Positions 44,776 through 52,801 of a DNA stretch of 64,000 nucleotides are shown in pieces. The DNA comes from Catellatospora bangladeshensis (GTDB taxonomy: Bacteria; Actinomycetota; Actinomycetes; Mycobacteriales; Micromonosporaceae). The notes under the pieces are model-generated. The model ran no database searches, was not told the DNA's origin, and saw only the letters and a program-made list of their open reading frames with translations. Numbering within the stretch: the first letter of the stretch is position 1; each line of letters opens with the position of its first letter. The position numbers and the translations under genes are program-made. The stretch spans positions 27,861-91,860 of the forward strand of contig NZ_BONF01000003.1 in assembly GCF_016862575.1 (NCBI RefSeq), given 5' to 3'.

Positions 44776-46098
44776 TTAGTTCACGCCACCTGGCGTCGAT
44801 GACCCCGGGAGGTATGACATGAGCTGCCTGATCAGCTCACTCAGGTCATGTACCGCCGGGATGTGCCGGCGGCGGGCCAGCCGCGCCGACAGCTCCCGGG
44901 TCTGCTCCGCCGCCCGCACCGAGCCCGAGCGCACCGCCTCGATCGCCGCGTCCCCGCCGGCCGCGCACGCCTGCTCCACCTCCCCGATGCCGAGCAGCGC
45001 CCGCGCCCGCCACCCCGCGTACACGGCCGCCGTGCGCGGCTGGCCGCGGCGCCGGGCCGCCGCGCCGTCCAGCAGCGGCAGCGCCCGCAGCGGCCGGTCC
45101 AGCAGCACCAGGCAGCGCCCCGTCATCGCGGCCAGCTCGGCCTGATCCAGCCAGTACAGCCAGGACGGCTCGGCCGCGGGGGTGAGCTGCTCGCCGAGCC
45201 GCTGGGCGACCAGCAGCGACTGCCCGGCGGCGCTCCCGTCCGCGCACCGCGCCGCGGCCAGCGCCGCGCGGTGTGCGAGCAGGGCGCGGAGGCCCGGCGT
45301 GCCCCCGCGGCGGGCCCCCGCCGCGCCGATCCGGGCCAGCTGCCAGGCCACCCGCGGCCGCGCCTCGGCGAGCAGGTGGCTGGCTCCGCCGAGCAGGTGC
45401 CCGCCGAGGGCCGCGTCCCCGGCCTCGGCCGCCAGCAGCAGGCCCGAGCGGTACGCCCGCAACGCCGCGGCCTGGTCCCCGGCGTCCCCGGCCGTCCACC
45501 CGGCCAGCTGCGCCAGCTCGGCGGCGGGCCGCAGCAACCGCCGCCGGTCCGCCCCCCGCGCCCGGCGCAGGCGGGACGCGGCCTGCCGCCACCGCCGATG
45601 TACCACCGGCGCCAGATCCGCCCCGCCCACCAGGTCGTCCATCCGCCGCAGCTCCGCGAGCAGCGGTCGGCCGCCCCCGCCCTCGAACAAGCCGGCCGCC
45701 TCCGCCGGCGAACCGTCCCGCGCGGTCCGGTCCCCGGCATGGCCGGACCGGGAGCCGGGCGCGGCCGCCTCCCCCGGCGGCGGGGAACGGTCCGCGGTCT
45801 CGCGCAGCCAGCGCTCGGCCAGCCGGCAGAGCTGGTCGACGGCGTCCGGCGGGGCCGGGCCGCGGGCGGGCCGGGCGGTGGCGGCGAGCAGGGCGGGCGG
45901 CAGGTCGAGCACGAGCTCCAGCCAGGCCAGCCACTGCCCGCCGGGCAGGCGCTCGCCCCGCTCCCAGCGGCTCACCTCGTGCCGGGTGACGGTGTCGGCA
46001 CCGGCGGCGGCGCACAGCAGTGCGGCCAGCCGGGTCTGGCTGTACCCCCGGCTCCGGCGGGTCTCGGTGATCAGTCTGCCCAGCGGCGGACGGGGCAT
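44776..46098 (-). CDS. XRE-family regulator with long helical C-terminal region
   Basis: The protein is 440 aa. The N-terminal HTH is LGRLITETRRSRGYSQTRLAALLCAAAGADTVTRHEVSRWERGERLPG. Residues 150-440 are Ala/Leu/Arg-rich helical repeats, probably TPR-like, as in many actinomycete XRE proteins. ATG 46098 has GGGAGG 5 nt upstream; longer in-frame starts would run through palindrome B1. It lies 9 nt upstream of the polyprenyl synthase gene on the same strand. Targets and ligand are unknown. Confidence 0.85.
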   Translation of the reverse strand: MPRPPLGRLITETRRSRGYSQTRLAALLCAAAGADTVTRHEVSRWERGERLPGGQWLAWLELVLDLPPALLAATARPARGPAPPDAVDQLCRLAERWLRETADRSPPPGEAAAPGSRSGHAGDRTARDGSPAEAAGLFEGGGGRPLLAELRRMDDLVGGADLAPVVHRRWRQAASRLRRARGADRRRLLRPAAELAQLAGWTAGDAGDQAAALRAYRSGLLLAAEAGDAALGGHLLGGASHLLAEARPRVAWQLARIGAAGARRGGTPGLRALLAHRAALAAARCADGSAAGQSLLVAQRLGEQLTPAAEPSWLYWLDQAELAAMTGRCLVLLDRPLRALPLLDGAAARRRGQPRTAAVYAGWRARALLGIGEVEQACAAGGDAAIEAVRSGSVRAAEQTRELSARLARRRHIPAVHDLSELIRQLMSYLPGSSTPGGVN

Positions 46099-46231
46099 GG
46101 CGGCCTCCCGGCTCGTCCCACGGCTCACGTGACAACGGCCGACCCCCGGCTCGGCGCAGGCCCCCATGCGCCGATCCGGTTCTACCGGCCCCGTACGACA
46201 ACCCGCGCCGCGGCTGGCCGCGCCCGCCGCG

Positions 46232-46296
46232 AAGATCACTGTCTCGTGTCCAAAGGTGCGCTCGGAACCCACTTCTCGACACGAGACAGCGATCTT
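46232..46296. repeat. Palindromic element, family B copy 1
   Basis: The 19-bp arms AAGATCACTGTCTCGTGTC and AAGATCGCTGTCTCGTGTC (complement) have one mismatch and a 27-nt loop. It is in the 508-bp divergent gap between the XRE gene and 46607. The rest of that gap shows a lone TTGACA (46336-46341) and a dubious 41-codon frame (46485-46610). Confidence 0.88.
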
Positions 46297-46606
46297 GCGG
46301 GCGGCACCACTCGGGCGCTGGAGTGGCACGGGAGTATTGACAGCGCCCGACCTGCGGCGACAGGCGCTCGCAGGGGTGTCACGGGATGCGTCGTGGCTGC
46401 TCAGGTGGTGGGTAACGACCGGCGGCGGCCTGGCCCCTGTGAATCTGCGGCTGGCCCCTCCCAAGAGGGCTTCTCCGCGCTTCGATGAACGTGCTCGCGC
46501 TGGTGGACGACTCCCGAGGCCGGTCGCGAGCCGCCGGGGCGGCGTGCCTTCTCCCAACGGCTCGCGCCGTCCCGGCACCTGTCCGCGTGCACCTGGGGAG
46601 GGCGCG

Positions 46607-46891
46607 ATGAAGCTGTCGACGGTCGACTGGGAGAACCCGCCGCTGGATCCGCCGGAGGACGTGCCGCAGCCGCTGCTGTGGCGGCTGGCCGCGCGGCTGC
46701 TGCACGATCACGTGCCGGACGCCGGGTTCCACCCACCGGTGCACAGCTGCCTGGCGTGTGGCCAGGTCTGGCCCTGCCCGGCCCGGGGTTACGCCGAGCG
46801 CGGCCTGCTCGCCTCGTGTCGAGTTCCGGTGGACGGCCAGGCGGCGGCGGTGGCCGCGGACTGGATCCTCGGCGGCGACGAGTCATGGTGA
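46607..46891 (+). CDS. Small conserved protein with [13 protein letters not shown] motif
   Basis: The protein is 94 aa. [23 protein letters not shown] is followed by the cysteine motif [26 protein letters not shown], which could bind a metal through four cysteines and a His. Similar short proteins occur in actinomycetes next to regulators. GGGGAGG lies about 4 nt before ATG 46607. It is followed 104 nt later by metF. Function unknown. Confidence 0.75.
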   Translation: MKLSTVDWENPPLDPPEDVPQPLLWRLAARLLHDHVPDAGFHPPVHSCLACGQVWPCPARGYAERGLLASCRVPVDGQAAAVAADWILGGDESW

Positions 46892-46995
46892 GCCTGATGC
46901 GAACGCTGGGGCCGGTGAGCATGATCACGATCGGGCCGCCACCACGAACTGGGACGCGGCGGCCGGAGGGCGGATCGGACATTAGAGTCGGGAGG

Positions 46996-47913
46996 GTGAC
47001 GCTGCGTGCCCCATCGACCATGCCGGGACCCCGCCCGACCGTGCGTGAGCTGCTCAGCTCGGGGGCGCCGACGTTCTCCTTCGAGTTCTTCCCGCCCAAG
47101 ACCGCCGACGGCGAGCGCCTGCTGTGGCAGGCGATCCGGGAGCTGGAGTCGCTGCAGCCGTCCTTCGTCTCCATCACGTACGGCGCGGGCGGCAGCACCC
47201 GGGGCACCACCGTGCAGCTCACCGAGCGCATCGCCACGGAGACCACGCTGCTGCCGCTGGGGCACCTCACCGCGGTGAACCACTCGGTGGCCGAGCTGCG
47301 GCACGTCATCGGGCACTACTCGGACGCGGGCGTGCGCAACGTGCTGGCGCTGCGCGGCGACCCGCCGGGCGACCCGCAGGCGGAGTGGGTGGCGCACCCG
47401 CAGGGCCTGCACTACGCCGAGGACCTGGTGCGGCTGCTGAAGGAGAGCGGCGACTACTGCGTGGGCGTGGCCGCGTTCCCGGAGAAGCACCCGCGCTCGC
47501 CGGACCACGCCACGGACGTGCACCACTTCGTACGCAAGTGCCGCGCGGGCGCGGACTACGCCATCACGCAGTTCTTCTTCGACTGGCAGGACTGGGCCCG
47601 GCTGCGCGACGCGGCGGCGGGCGCGGGCTGCCACGTGCCGATCATCCCGGGCATCATGCCGGTCACCAACGTCAGCCAGATCGAGCGCATGGCGCAGCTG
47701 TCCGGCGCGGCGTTCCCGGCGGACCTGGCCGAGCGGCTGCGCGCCGTCGCCGACGACCCGCGGGCGGTGCGCGCCATCGGCGTCGAGGTGGCCACCGAGC
47801 TGAGTGCGAAGCTGCTGGCCGAGGGCGCACCCGGGCTGCACTTCATCACGTTGAACCGGTCGACGGCCACCCGTGAGGTGTGGCAGCGGCTGCGGGTGGG
47901 CGCGACGGTGTAG
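46996..47913 (+). CDS. metF: 5,10-Methylenetetrahydrofolate reductase
   Basis: The protein is 305 aa, a TIM barrel flavoprotein. [14 protein letters not shown] (catalytic Glu), [52 protein letters not shown] and [10 protein letters not shown] are all typical. It reduces methylene-THF to methyl-THF for methionine synthesis. GTG 46996 was chosen because TAGAGT lies exactly 7 nt upstream (leaderless); ATG 47020 is a possible internal start. Confidence 0.94.
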   Translation: MTLRAPSTMPGPRPTVRELLSSGAPTFSFEFFPPKTADGERLLWQAIRELESLQPSFVSITYGAGGSTRGTTVQLTERIATETTLLPLGHLTAVNHSVAELRHVIGHYSDAGVRNVLALRGDPPGDPQAEWVAHPQGLHYAEDLVRLLKESGDYCVGVAAFPEKHPRSPDHATDVHHFVRKCRAGADYAITQFFFDWQDWARLRDAAAGAGCHVPIIPGIMPVTNVSQIERMAQLSGAAFPADLAERLRAVADDPRAVRAIGVEVATELSAKLLAEGAPGLHFITLNRSTATREVWQRLRVGATV

Positions 47914-47959
47914 CTCCCATCCGGGTGGCCTGCCCGAGCAGGCGGACCGGGAGTGGAGC

Positions 47960-48670
47960 ATGACGGCACCGACGACCCCGACACCTAACCCGACGGCGAG
48001 GATGAGCTGGGACGGATACGTCGCCGGCTGGTCGGGCTCGCACGACGGCTACGACCCGCGCCATGCCGGGCCGCTGCTGCGCAAGTGGCTGCGGGCCGCG
48101 TTCCGGGTCGGCGGGGTGCTGGCCCGGTTCGGCGCGCGGCCCGCGTACGCGATGACGGTGGCGGTGGCCTGCGCGCTGCTGGTGCCGCTGTGCGCGGTGC
48201 GCGGTGGCTCGTGGCCCGCGCTCGCGGCGCTGTTCCTGCTGCTCGGCCTGGCCGCGGACACGATCGGGCAGACACTGTCGGTGCTGCTGGGCCGGACCAG
48301 CCGGCTCGGCTCGTTCTACCGCTGCCTGCTCGACCGGCTGACCGAGGTGTGCTGGCTGGTCGCGCTGGCCGGGGTGGGCGCCCAGCGGACCCTGCTGCTG
48401 GCCTGCGCGGCGATGGTGTGGCTGCACGAGTACATCCGGGCGCGGGCCGGGGCGGTGGGCCTGCGGGCGGCGGGTTCGGCGACGATCGGCGACCGGCCCA
48501 CCCGGGCCTGGCTGACCCTGCTCGCCCTGCTGCTCGCCGCCGCCGCGACCGCCCAGGTCGGCGCCGACCTCGCCGCCGGCATCGTCACCATGGTCCTGGT
48601 CCTCTGGTTCTCCCTCGCCGTCCTCGGCCTCGGCCAGCTCCTCACCGTCGTCCGCAAAGTCCTCACCTGA
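47960..48670 (+). CDS. CDP-alcohol-phosphatidyltransferase-fold membrane protein with degenerate active site
   Basis: The protein is 236 aa with about six TM helices. The family motif D-x2-D-G-x2-A-R-x8-G-x3-D-x3-D aligns at exact spacing with D100, G103, Q104, S107, V108, G117, R121 and D125. Two of the four metal Asp and the G-x2-A-R core are thus replaced. It is probably catalytically altered or dead. GGGAG precedes ATG 47960, 46 nt after metF, so co-transcription is likely. Homologous membrane proteins of unknown role may exist in relatives. Confidence 0.78.
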   Translation: MTAPTTPTPNPTARMSWDGYVAGWSGSHDGYDPRHAGPLLRKWLRAAFRVGGVLARFGARPAYAMTVAVACALLVPLCAVRGGSWPALAALFLLLGLAADTIGQTLSVLLGRTSRLGSFYRCLLDRLTEVCWLVALAGVGAQRTLLLACAAMVWLHEYIRARAGAVGLRAAGSATIGDRPTRAWLTLLALLLAAAATAQVGADLAAGIVTMVLVLWFSLAVLGLGQLLTVVRKVLT

Positions 48671-48702
48671 CCCCCCGACCGCCCGCGCCGCGTGTCCCAG
48701 CC

Positions 48703-48779
48703 AAGATCGCTCGACTTGCCTGGCAGACGGGCGAATGAGCGGCCAAGATACGCCCATCTGCCAGGCAAGTCGGACGATC
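48703..48779. repeat. Palindromic element, family D
   Basis: Arms 48703-48727 (AAGATCGCTCGACTTGCC...) and 48757-48779 pair over 16 perfect inner bp plus a GATC-terminated outer part with two mismatches. The 29-nt loop contains CGAATGAGCGGC, also found in the loop of family E copy 1. It lies in the convergent gap after the CDP-alcohol transferase gene. Confidence 0.88.
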
Positions 48780-48915
48780 GAGGCCGCGCGCCGGACGATC
48801 GAGGCCGCGCGCTGGACGATCAAGGCCGCGCGCCGGACGGTCAGGGACGAGGGTGGACGGTCAAGGACGCGGGGGCGGACGGGCAAGGCTGAGGTCGGGC
48901 GGTCAAGGCTGGGGG
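48771..48915. repeat. Decaying 21-bp tandem repeat abutting palindrome D
   Basis: Units begin at 48771, 48792, 48813, 48834, 48855, 48876 and (partial) 48897. The first two are identical (CGGACGATCGAGGCCGCGCGC); later ones drift to GGACGGTCAAGG. The unit head CGGACGATCG is the outer end of the palindrome. The last unit reaches the 3' end of the GNAT gene. Confidence 0.8.
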
Positions 48916-49454
48916 AAGGGGAGGGGGAGGCTGCGGCCGAGGACGGCGAAGGGGCGGGGGTCGCCGGGGAAGAGGAGGTGGCGGGAGACGTCCTCGAAGC
49001 CGGTGCGGCGGTAGAGGCGCCAGGCGCGGGAGGCCTGCTCGTCGGCCTCGGGCGTGGACAGCAGCGTGGTCGCCGCCGGGGTCATCGCCAGCAGCGCCCG
49101 CAGCTGCGCCTCGCCCAGGCCGTGGCCCTGGGCGGAGGGGCGTACGTGCAGCTCCACGACCTCGAAGCAGTCGGCCAGCCAGCGCTGCCGCGCGGGCCCG
49201 TCCAGCACCGCGCTGACCTGGTCGTGCCACCACTGGCCGGGTTCGGAGTGGTAGCCGTACGCGAAGCCGAGCAGGTGGCCCGCGGTGCTCACGGTCGCGA
49301 TCGCGCGGAAGTGCGGCCGCTGCAGGTGGGTGCTGATGTAACCGCGCCGTACGGCCAGCGCCGGAGGCTGGTACGACATCGCCTCGCCGAACACGGACAG
49401 CACGTCGTCCATGCGCCGGGCGAGATCGTCCGGCGTCCAGGGGACCAGCCTCAT
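48903..49454 (-). CDS. GNAT-family N-acetyltransferase
   Basis: The protein is 183 aa. The acetyl-CoA motif is VVELHVRPSAQGHGLGEAQLRALL, followed by TLLSTPEADEQASRAWRLYRRTGFEDVSRHLLFPGD, the usual C-terminal GNAT strand-helix. The substrate is unknown. It overlaps YbaK by 4 nt (ATGA). The C-terminal codons (PLPFPQP) come from the tandem-repeat border, so the natural stop may have shifted. Confidence 0.88.
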   Translation of the reverse strand: MRLVPWTPDDLARRMDDVLSVFGEAMSYQPPALAVRRGYISTHLQRPHFRAIATVSTAGHLLGFAYGYHSEPGQWWHDQVSAVLDGPARQRWLADCFEVVELHVRPSAQGHGLGEAQLRALLAMTPAATTLLSTPEADEQASRAWRLYRRTGFEDVSRHLLFPGDPRPFAVLGRSLPLPFPQP

Positions 49455-49939
49455 GCGACCTCCGCCGGCGTCGCCGACGTGACCCGCAGCAGCTCCGGAT
49501 AGGTGATCGGGAAGACGGCCTGGGGCACCCCGCCCGCGGCCCAGATCTGGTCGTACGCGGCCAGCGCCACGTCGATCAGGGTGCGCACCGGCTTGGGGTG
49601 GCCGAGCGGGGCGACCCCGCCGATGACCTGGCCGGTGTGCTCCCGGACGAACTCCGGCGTGGCCCGGCGCAGCTTCGCCACGCCCAGCTCGGCGGCGACC
49701 TTGGCGGTGTCCACGCGGTGCCCGCCGGAGGTCAGCACGAGCAGCGGTTCACCGTCGACCTCGAAGATCAGCGAGTTCGCGATCTGCGCCGGCTCGACCC
49801 CGAGCGCCGCCGCGGCCGCGGCGGCGGTGTGCACGCCGTCCGCCAGGACGATCACGCGGCAGCCCGCGCCGGTGTGGTCGCGGGCGTCGGCGGCGTCGAG
49901 CGCGTGCTGGACGGCGATCACGTTCGGGTGCGACAACAT
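49451..49939 (-). CDS. YbaK/EbsC aminoacyl-tRNA deacylase
   Basis: The protein is 162 aa. SLIFEVDGEPLLVLTSGGHRVDTAKVAAELG, then EFVREHTGQVIGGVAPLGHPKP and VFPITYPELLRVT are hallmarks of the YbaK/ProX fold, which deacylates mischarged tRNA(Pro) and related tRNAs. The Lys of the active site is in VDTAKVAAE. It is a stand-alone trans-editing protein. Translation of the GNAT is coupled to it. Confidence 0.92.
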   Translation of the reverse strand: MLSHPNVIAVQHALDAADARDHTGAGCRVIVLADGVHTAAAAAAALGVEPAQIANSLIFEVDGEPLLVLTSGGHRVDTAKVAAELGVAKLRRATPEFVREHTGQVIGGVAPLGHPKPVRTLIDVALAAYDQIWAAGGVPQAVFPITYPELLRVTSATPAEVA

Positions 49940-49970
49940 CCTCGGTCCAGCCTCCGTGGTGGCGGGTCGG

Positions 49971-50972
49971 TCAGCGGGTCACGCTCAGCCGGTCGCGTTC
50001 GGGCGCGACGGCTCGGGCCTCATTCTGCCCCAGGGGCACCGGCTCGATCACCGCCGCCACGGGCACCCGGGCCGTCTCGGCGAGTGCGACGCCGGTGAGC
50101 AGCAGCGCGCCGCCCGCGAGCTGAGCCGGATTGAGCAGCTCGCCGAGGGTGACGAAGGCGACCCCGGCGGCGAGCACCGGCTCGATCATGCCGAGGATGC
50201 CCACGCTGGTGGCGGGCAGGTGCCGCAGGGAGCCGGCGATCAGCAGGTACGGCACGATGGTGCCGAGGACAAGCAGGTAGGCGACGAGCAGCCAGAGCGG
50301 CGTGCCCCCGGCGGTGTGCCCGGCCAGCGCGGACCAGTCCGGCGCGGCGCCGCCGAGCAGCCGGAACAGGAGCCCGGCCACGGCCGACACGCCGAACGCC
50401 CAGCCGGTCAGGGAGACGGTGTCCCGGTCGGTCACGCCCTGCGCGCCGAGCACGAAGTACGCGGCCAGCAGCACGGCGGCGCCGAGCGCGGCCGCCACGC
50501 CGAGGCCGTCCAGGCTGAGCGCGCCCCAGACCTCGGCGACGCAGGCCAGCCCGGCCAGGCACAGCAGCAGCCCTGCCCACAGCCGGGGGCGCACCCGGTG
50601 GCGCTGGCCGAAGCGGGCCCAGAGCGCCACGAACAGCGGCGCGGTGTACTCGAACAGCAGCGCGACGCCCACCGGCAGCCGGGCGATGGCCACGAAGTAG
50701 AGCATCGGCACGAGCAGGAAACCGGTCAGGCCGTACGCGATCAGCAGCGGCAGCTGCCGCGCGGTGACGGTGAAGCGGCGCAGCCCGGGACGCAGCGCCG
50801 CACCGAGCACGAGCAGGCCGGCGCAGGCGCCCACGGCGCGCAGCGTGGTGAGATCGGGCGCGCTGACCCCGGCGCGCAGGATCAGCTTGGAGACGGTGCC
50901 GTTGACGGCGAACAGCAGGCTGGCCAGCGCGACCATGACGATGCCCAGAGCGGGCCGGGGACGGAACGGCAC
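49971..50972 (-). CDS. EamA/DMT-family transporter
   Basis: The protein is 333 aa with ten TM helices in two EamA repeats (first: VMVALASLLFAVNGTVSKLILRAG; second: AVLLAAYFVLGAQGVTDRDTVSLTGWAFGVSAV through GILGMIEPVLAAGVAFVTLGELLNPAQLAGGALLL). It probably exports metabolites such as amino acids. GTG 50972 is preceded at 6 nt by TAGCCT (leaderless). It is divergent from the SOS mutasome operon. Confidence 0.9.
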   Translation of the reverse strand: MPFRPRPALGIVMVALASLLFAVNGTVSKLILRAGVSAPDLTTLRAVGACAGLLVLGAALRPGLRRFTVTARQLPLLIAYGLTGFLLVPMLYFVAIARLPVGVALLFEYTAPLFVALWARFGQRHRVRPRLWAGLLLCLAGLACVAEVWGALSLDGLGVAAALGAAVLLAAYFVLGAQGVTDRDTVSLTGWAFGVSAVAGLLFRLLGGAAPDWSALAGHTAGGTPLWLLVAYLLVLGTIVPYLLIAGSLRHLPATSVGILGMIEPVLAAGVAFVTLGELLNPAQLAGGALLLTGVALAETARVPVAAVIEPVPLGQNEARAVAPERDRLSVTR

Positions 50973-51034
50973 CGGTCAAGGCTACCTGGTGTCATGTGCG
51001 TATCCGCATTCGGTCCTTACTCGGCGGGTCAGGG

Positions 51035-51091
51035 TTTACAACCGGGTTTTTTCGAACTAACGTTCTACTCGTTGTTCGGACAAGTGTTCGA
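51035..51091 (+). promoter_or_regulatory. SOS promoter with two LexA-type boxes (mutasome operon)
   Basis: TTTACA (51035-51040), a 17-bp spacer and TAACGT (51058-51063) form a good promoter. Box 1, TCGAAC-TAAC-GTTCTA (51052-51067), overlaps the -10; box 2, TCGGAC-AAGT-GTTCGA (51076-51091), lies just past the start point. Each differs at one of 12 positions from the actinobacterial TCGAAC-N4-GTTCGA consensus (from memory). The next 320 nt up to 51413 hold no gene I can support. Confidence 0.8.
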
Positions 51092-51413
51092 TCATCGTTC
51101 GGGGGGAGCGGTTCGCGACGCGAGCCCCGGGCCGGTGCTCGCGACATCGGCCCAGGTCACCGGAGATTCGCGGCTCCGGGCGACCACCAGGCGGGAGCCG
51201 CTCGCTGCCCATCGACCCCCGGGCAGCGGGTGGCCGCCCGACCGGCGAGCCGGTCCGGGTGTGGCGTGGGGAAGCTCCACGCCCGGCCGGCGAGCGCTAC
51301 ACCACGTTCTTCCTCCGTGGCTCGGCAAGGGGCGATCGCCAGACCTGTCATACGGGTAGGCGACGGTCATGAGGTCCGGCTGGCGACAGCCGAACGAGGA
51401 GGGAGCCGCCGAC

Positions 51414-51839
51414 ATGAACGCCACGACGAAGGTGCCGGCCCACGTGCTGCCGCACCGCACGCCGATCGAGCTGATCGTCCTCGCCCGGCGCGGACTCGCC
51501 GAGGCCCGCGACACCGACGGACCCGCCCAGCGCTACGCCACCGCCCACCTCGCCGCGCTGCGCGCCGCCGCCGCCGTGATCGCCGCCCGGGCCATGCCCG
51601 CCCCGGCCCGCCGCAGGCAGATCACCAGCGTGTGGGTGCTGCTGTCCATGGTCGCTCCCGAGATGAGCGCATGGTCGTCCCTCTTCTCCTCCGGCGCGGC
51701 CAAGCGGTCCGCGGCCGAGGCGGGCATCGCCCGGGTCACCGCCGAGGAGGCCGACGCGCTGCTGCTGCAGGCCGGCTACTTCGTCGACCTGGTGCAGGAG
51801 GCGCTGGACCTCGCCATCCAGCCCGCGCTGACCGTTTGA
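51414..51839 (+). CDS. SAV_6107-type HEPN protein
   Basis: The protein is 141 aa, all-helical. R40-Y-A-T-A-H45 fits the HEPN RNase signature R-x4-6-H, and the C-terminal helix is EADALLLQAGYFVDLVQEALDLA. The family regularly neighbours imuA'/imuB/dnaE2 in actinobacteria but has no known activity. ATG 51414 has AGGAGGGAG upstream; ATG 51369 in the same frame is the alternative. As first gene after the SOS promoter it should be damage-induced. Whether it cleaves RNA is inference from the motif. Confidence 0.82.
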   Translation: MNATTKVPAHVLPHRTPIELIVLARRGLAEARDTDGPAQRYATAHLAALRAAAAVIAARAMPAPARRRQITSVWVLLSMVAPEMSAWSSLFSSGAAKRSAAEAGIARVTAEEADALLLQAGYFVDLVQEALDLAIQPALTV

Positions 51840-51846
51840 CCGTGAA

Positions 51847-51907
51847 GATCGCTAGTTCGTGTCAGAACCTGGGGTCTGACCGCAGGTTCTGACACGAGAT
51901 ACCGATC
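51847..51907. repeat. Palindromic element, family B copy 2
   Basis: The inner 14-bp stem TCGTGTCAGAACCT / complement has a 13-nt loop and is bracketed by GATC ends (51847 and 51904). It shares GACACGAGA...GATC with copy 1 at 46232. It separates the HEPN gene from imuA'. Confidence 0.8.
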
Positions 51908-51949
51908 ATCTCGGCAACGCAAGACCCTATCCACGTACGACACGGGGGG

Positions 51950-52801
51950 ATGACCGCCATGACGGGGCTGAAAGCGGCCCGGTCAATGGAGTTGCAGCAC
52001 GCATCGGTGCGGCGAGCCAGCGACCTCACCGATGAGCGGGCCGGCCTGGGCGTCGACCGGATGCTGCCGGTCCTGCCCGAGCTGCGCGAACTCCTTCCCG
52101 GACACGGCCTGCGCCGCGGCAGCACCGTCGCCGTGGCGCCCGCCGGCGCGCCCGGCTGCGGCGGGGCCACCTCGCTGCTGCTGGCGCTGCTGTCCGCCGC
52201 CTCGTCCGCGGGCTCCTGGTGCGCGGTGGTCGGCCTGCCGACGCTGGGCCTGGCCGCCGCCGCCGAGATGGGCATCGCCCTCGACCGGCTGGCCCTGGTG
52301 CCGCACCCCGGCCCGCAGTGGACCACGGTGACCGGCGCGCTGCTCGACGGCTTCGACGTGGTGGTCGCCGCGCCGACCGGGCCGGTCGCGGCCTCCGTAC
52401 GCCAGCAGCTGGCCGCCCGCGCCCGGCAGCGTGGCAGCGTGCTGATGCCGTTCGGCGACTGGGACGGCGCCGACGTCGTGCTCACCCCGGTTGCGGGCGC
52501 CTGGCTCGGCCTGGGCCGGGGTCACGGCAGGCTGCGCTGCCGTGAGCTGAGCATCACCGCCCGCGGCAAGGGCGCCGCCGCCCGCCCTCGCCGGGTCACC
52601 ATGTGGCTGCCCGCCGTGTCCGGCCCACTGGGGGTAGCCGCCGCGTCCGCTCCGCTCGGGGTGGCCGCCGTGTCCGGCCCGGCCGGAGCGCCCGACTCGG
52701 CCGGGCCGGACTGCCTGCCCGCGCCGCCCGGCCGGACCCCGCGCCATGAGGGCCGGACCCGTGGTCACCTGCGGTCGGTCCCGCTCGGCCAGGCGTCCTG
52801 A
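51950..52801 (+). CDS. imuA': ImuA' (SOS mutasome accessory protein, RecA-like fold)
   Basis: The protein is 283 aa. The RecA/SulA-like core is visible (LPELRELLPGHGLRRGSTVAVAPAGAPGCGGATSLLLALL, then WCAVVGLPTLGLAAAAEMGIALDRLALVPHPG). The Walker A is degenerate, as expected for ImuA'. The C-terminal 80 residues are low-complexity with a GVAAxSxPLG-type duplication. It is thought to bridge ImuB and DnaE2 during error-prone synthesis. GGGGGGA precedes ATG 51950. The stop overlaps the imuB start by 1 nt. Confidence 0.85.
   Translation: MTAMTGLKAARSMELQHASVRRASDLTDERAGLGVDRMLPVLPELRELLPGHGLRRGSTVAVAPAGAPGCGGATSLLLALLSAASSAGSWCAVVGLPTLGLAAAAEMGIALDRLALVPHPGPQWTTVTGALLDGFDVVVAAPTGPVAASVRQQLAARARQRGSVLMPFGDWDGADVVLTPVAGAWLGLGRGHGRLRCRELSITARGKGAAARPRRVTMWLPAVSGPLGVAAASAPLGVAAVSGPAGAPDSAGPDCLPAPPGRTPRHEGRTRGHLRSVPLGQAS

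Noticed and set aside
46485..46610. A 41-codon frame ending ATGA on the start of the 46607 gene
   Set aside because: No adequately spaced ribosome binding site and composition not convincing; the overlap alone is not enough.
51086..51359. Possible small gene downstream of the SOS promoter (starts VFDHRSGGAVR)
   Set aside because: No Shine-Dalgarno, an Arg/Pro-rich sequence typical of random GC-rich frames, and the start codon lies inside LexA box 2. Kept only as a question in the findings.
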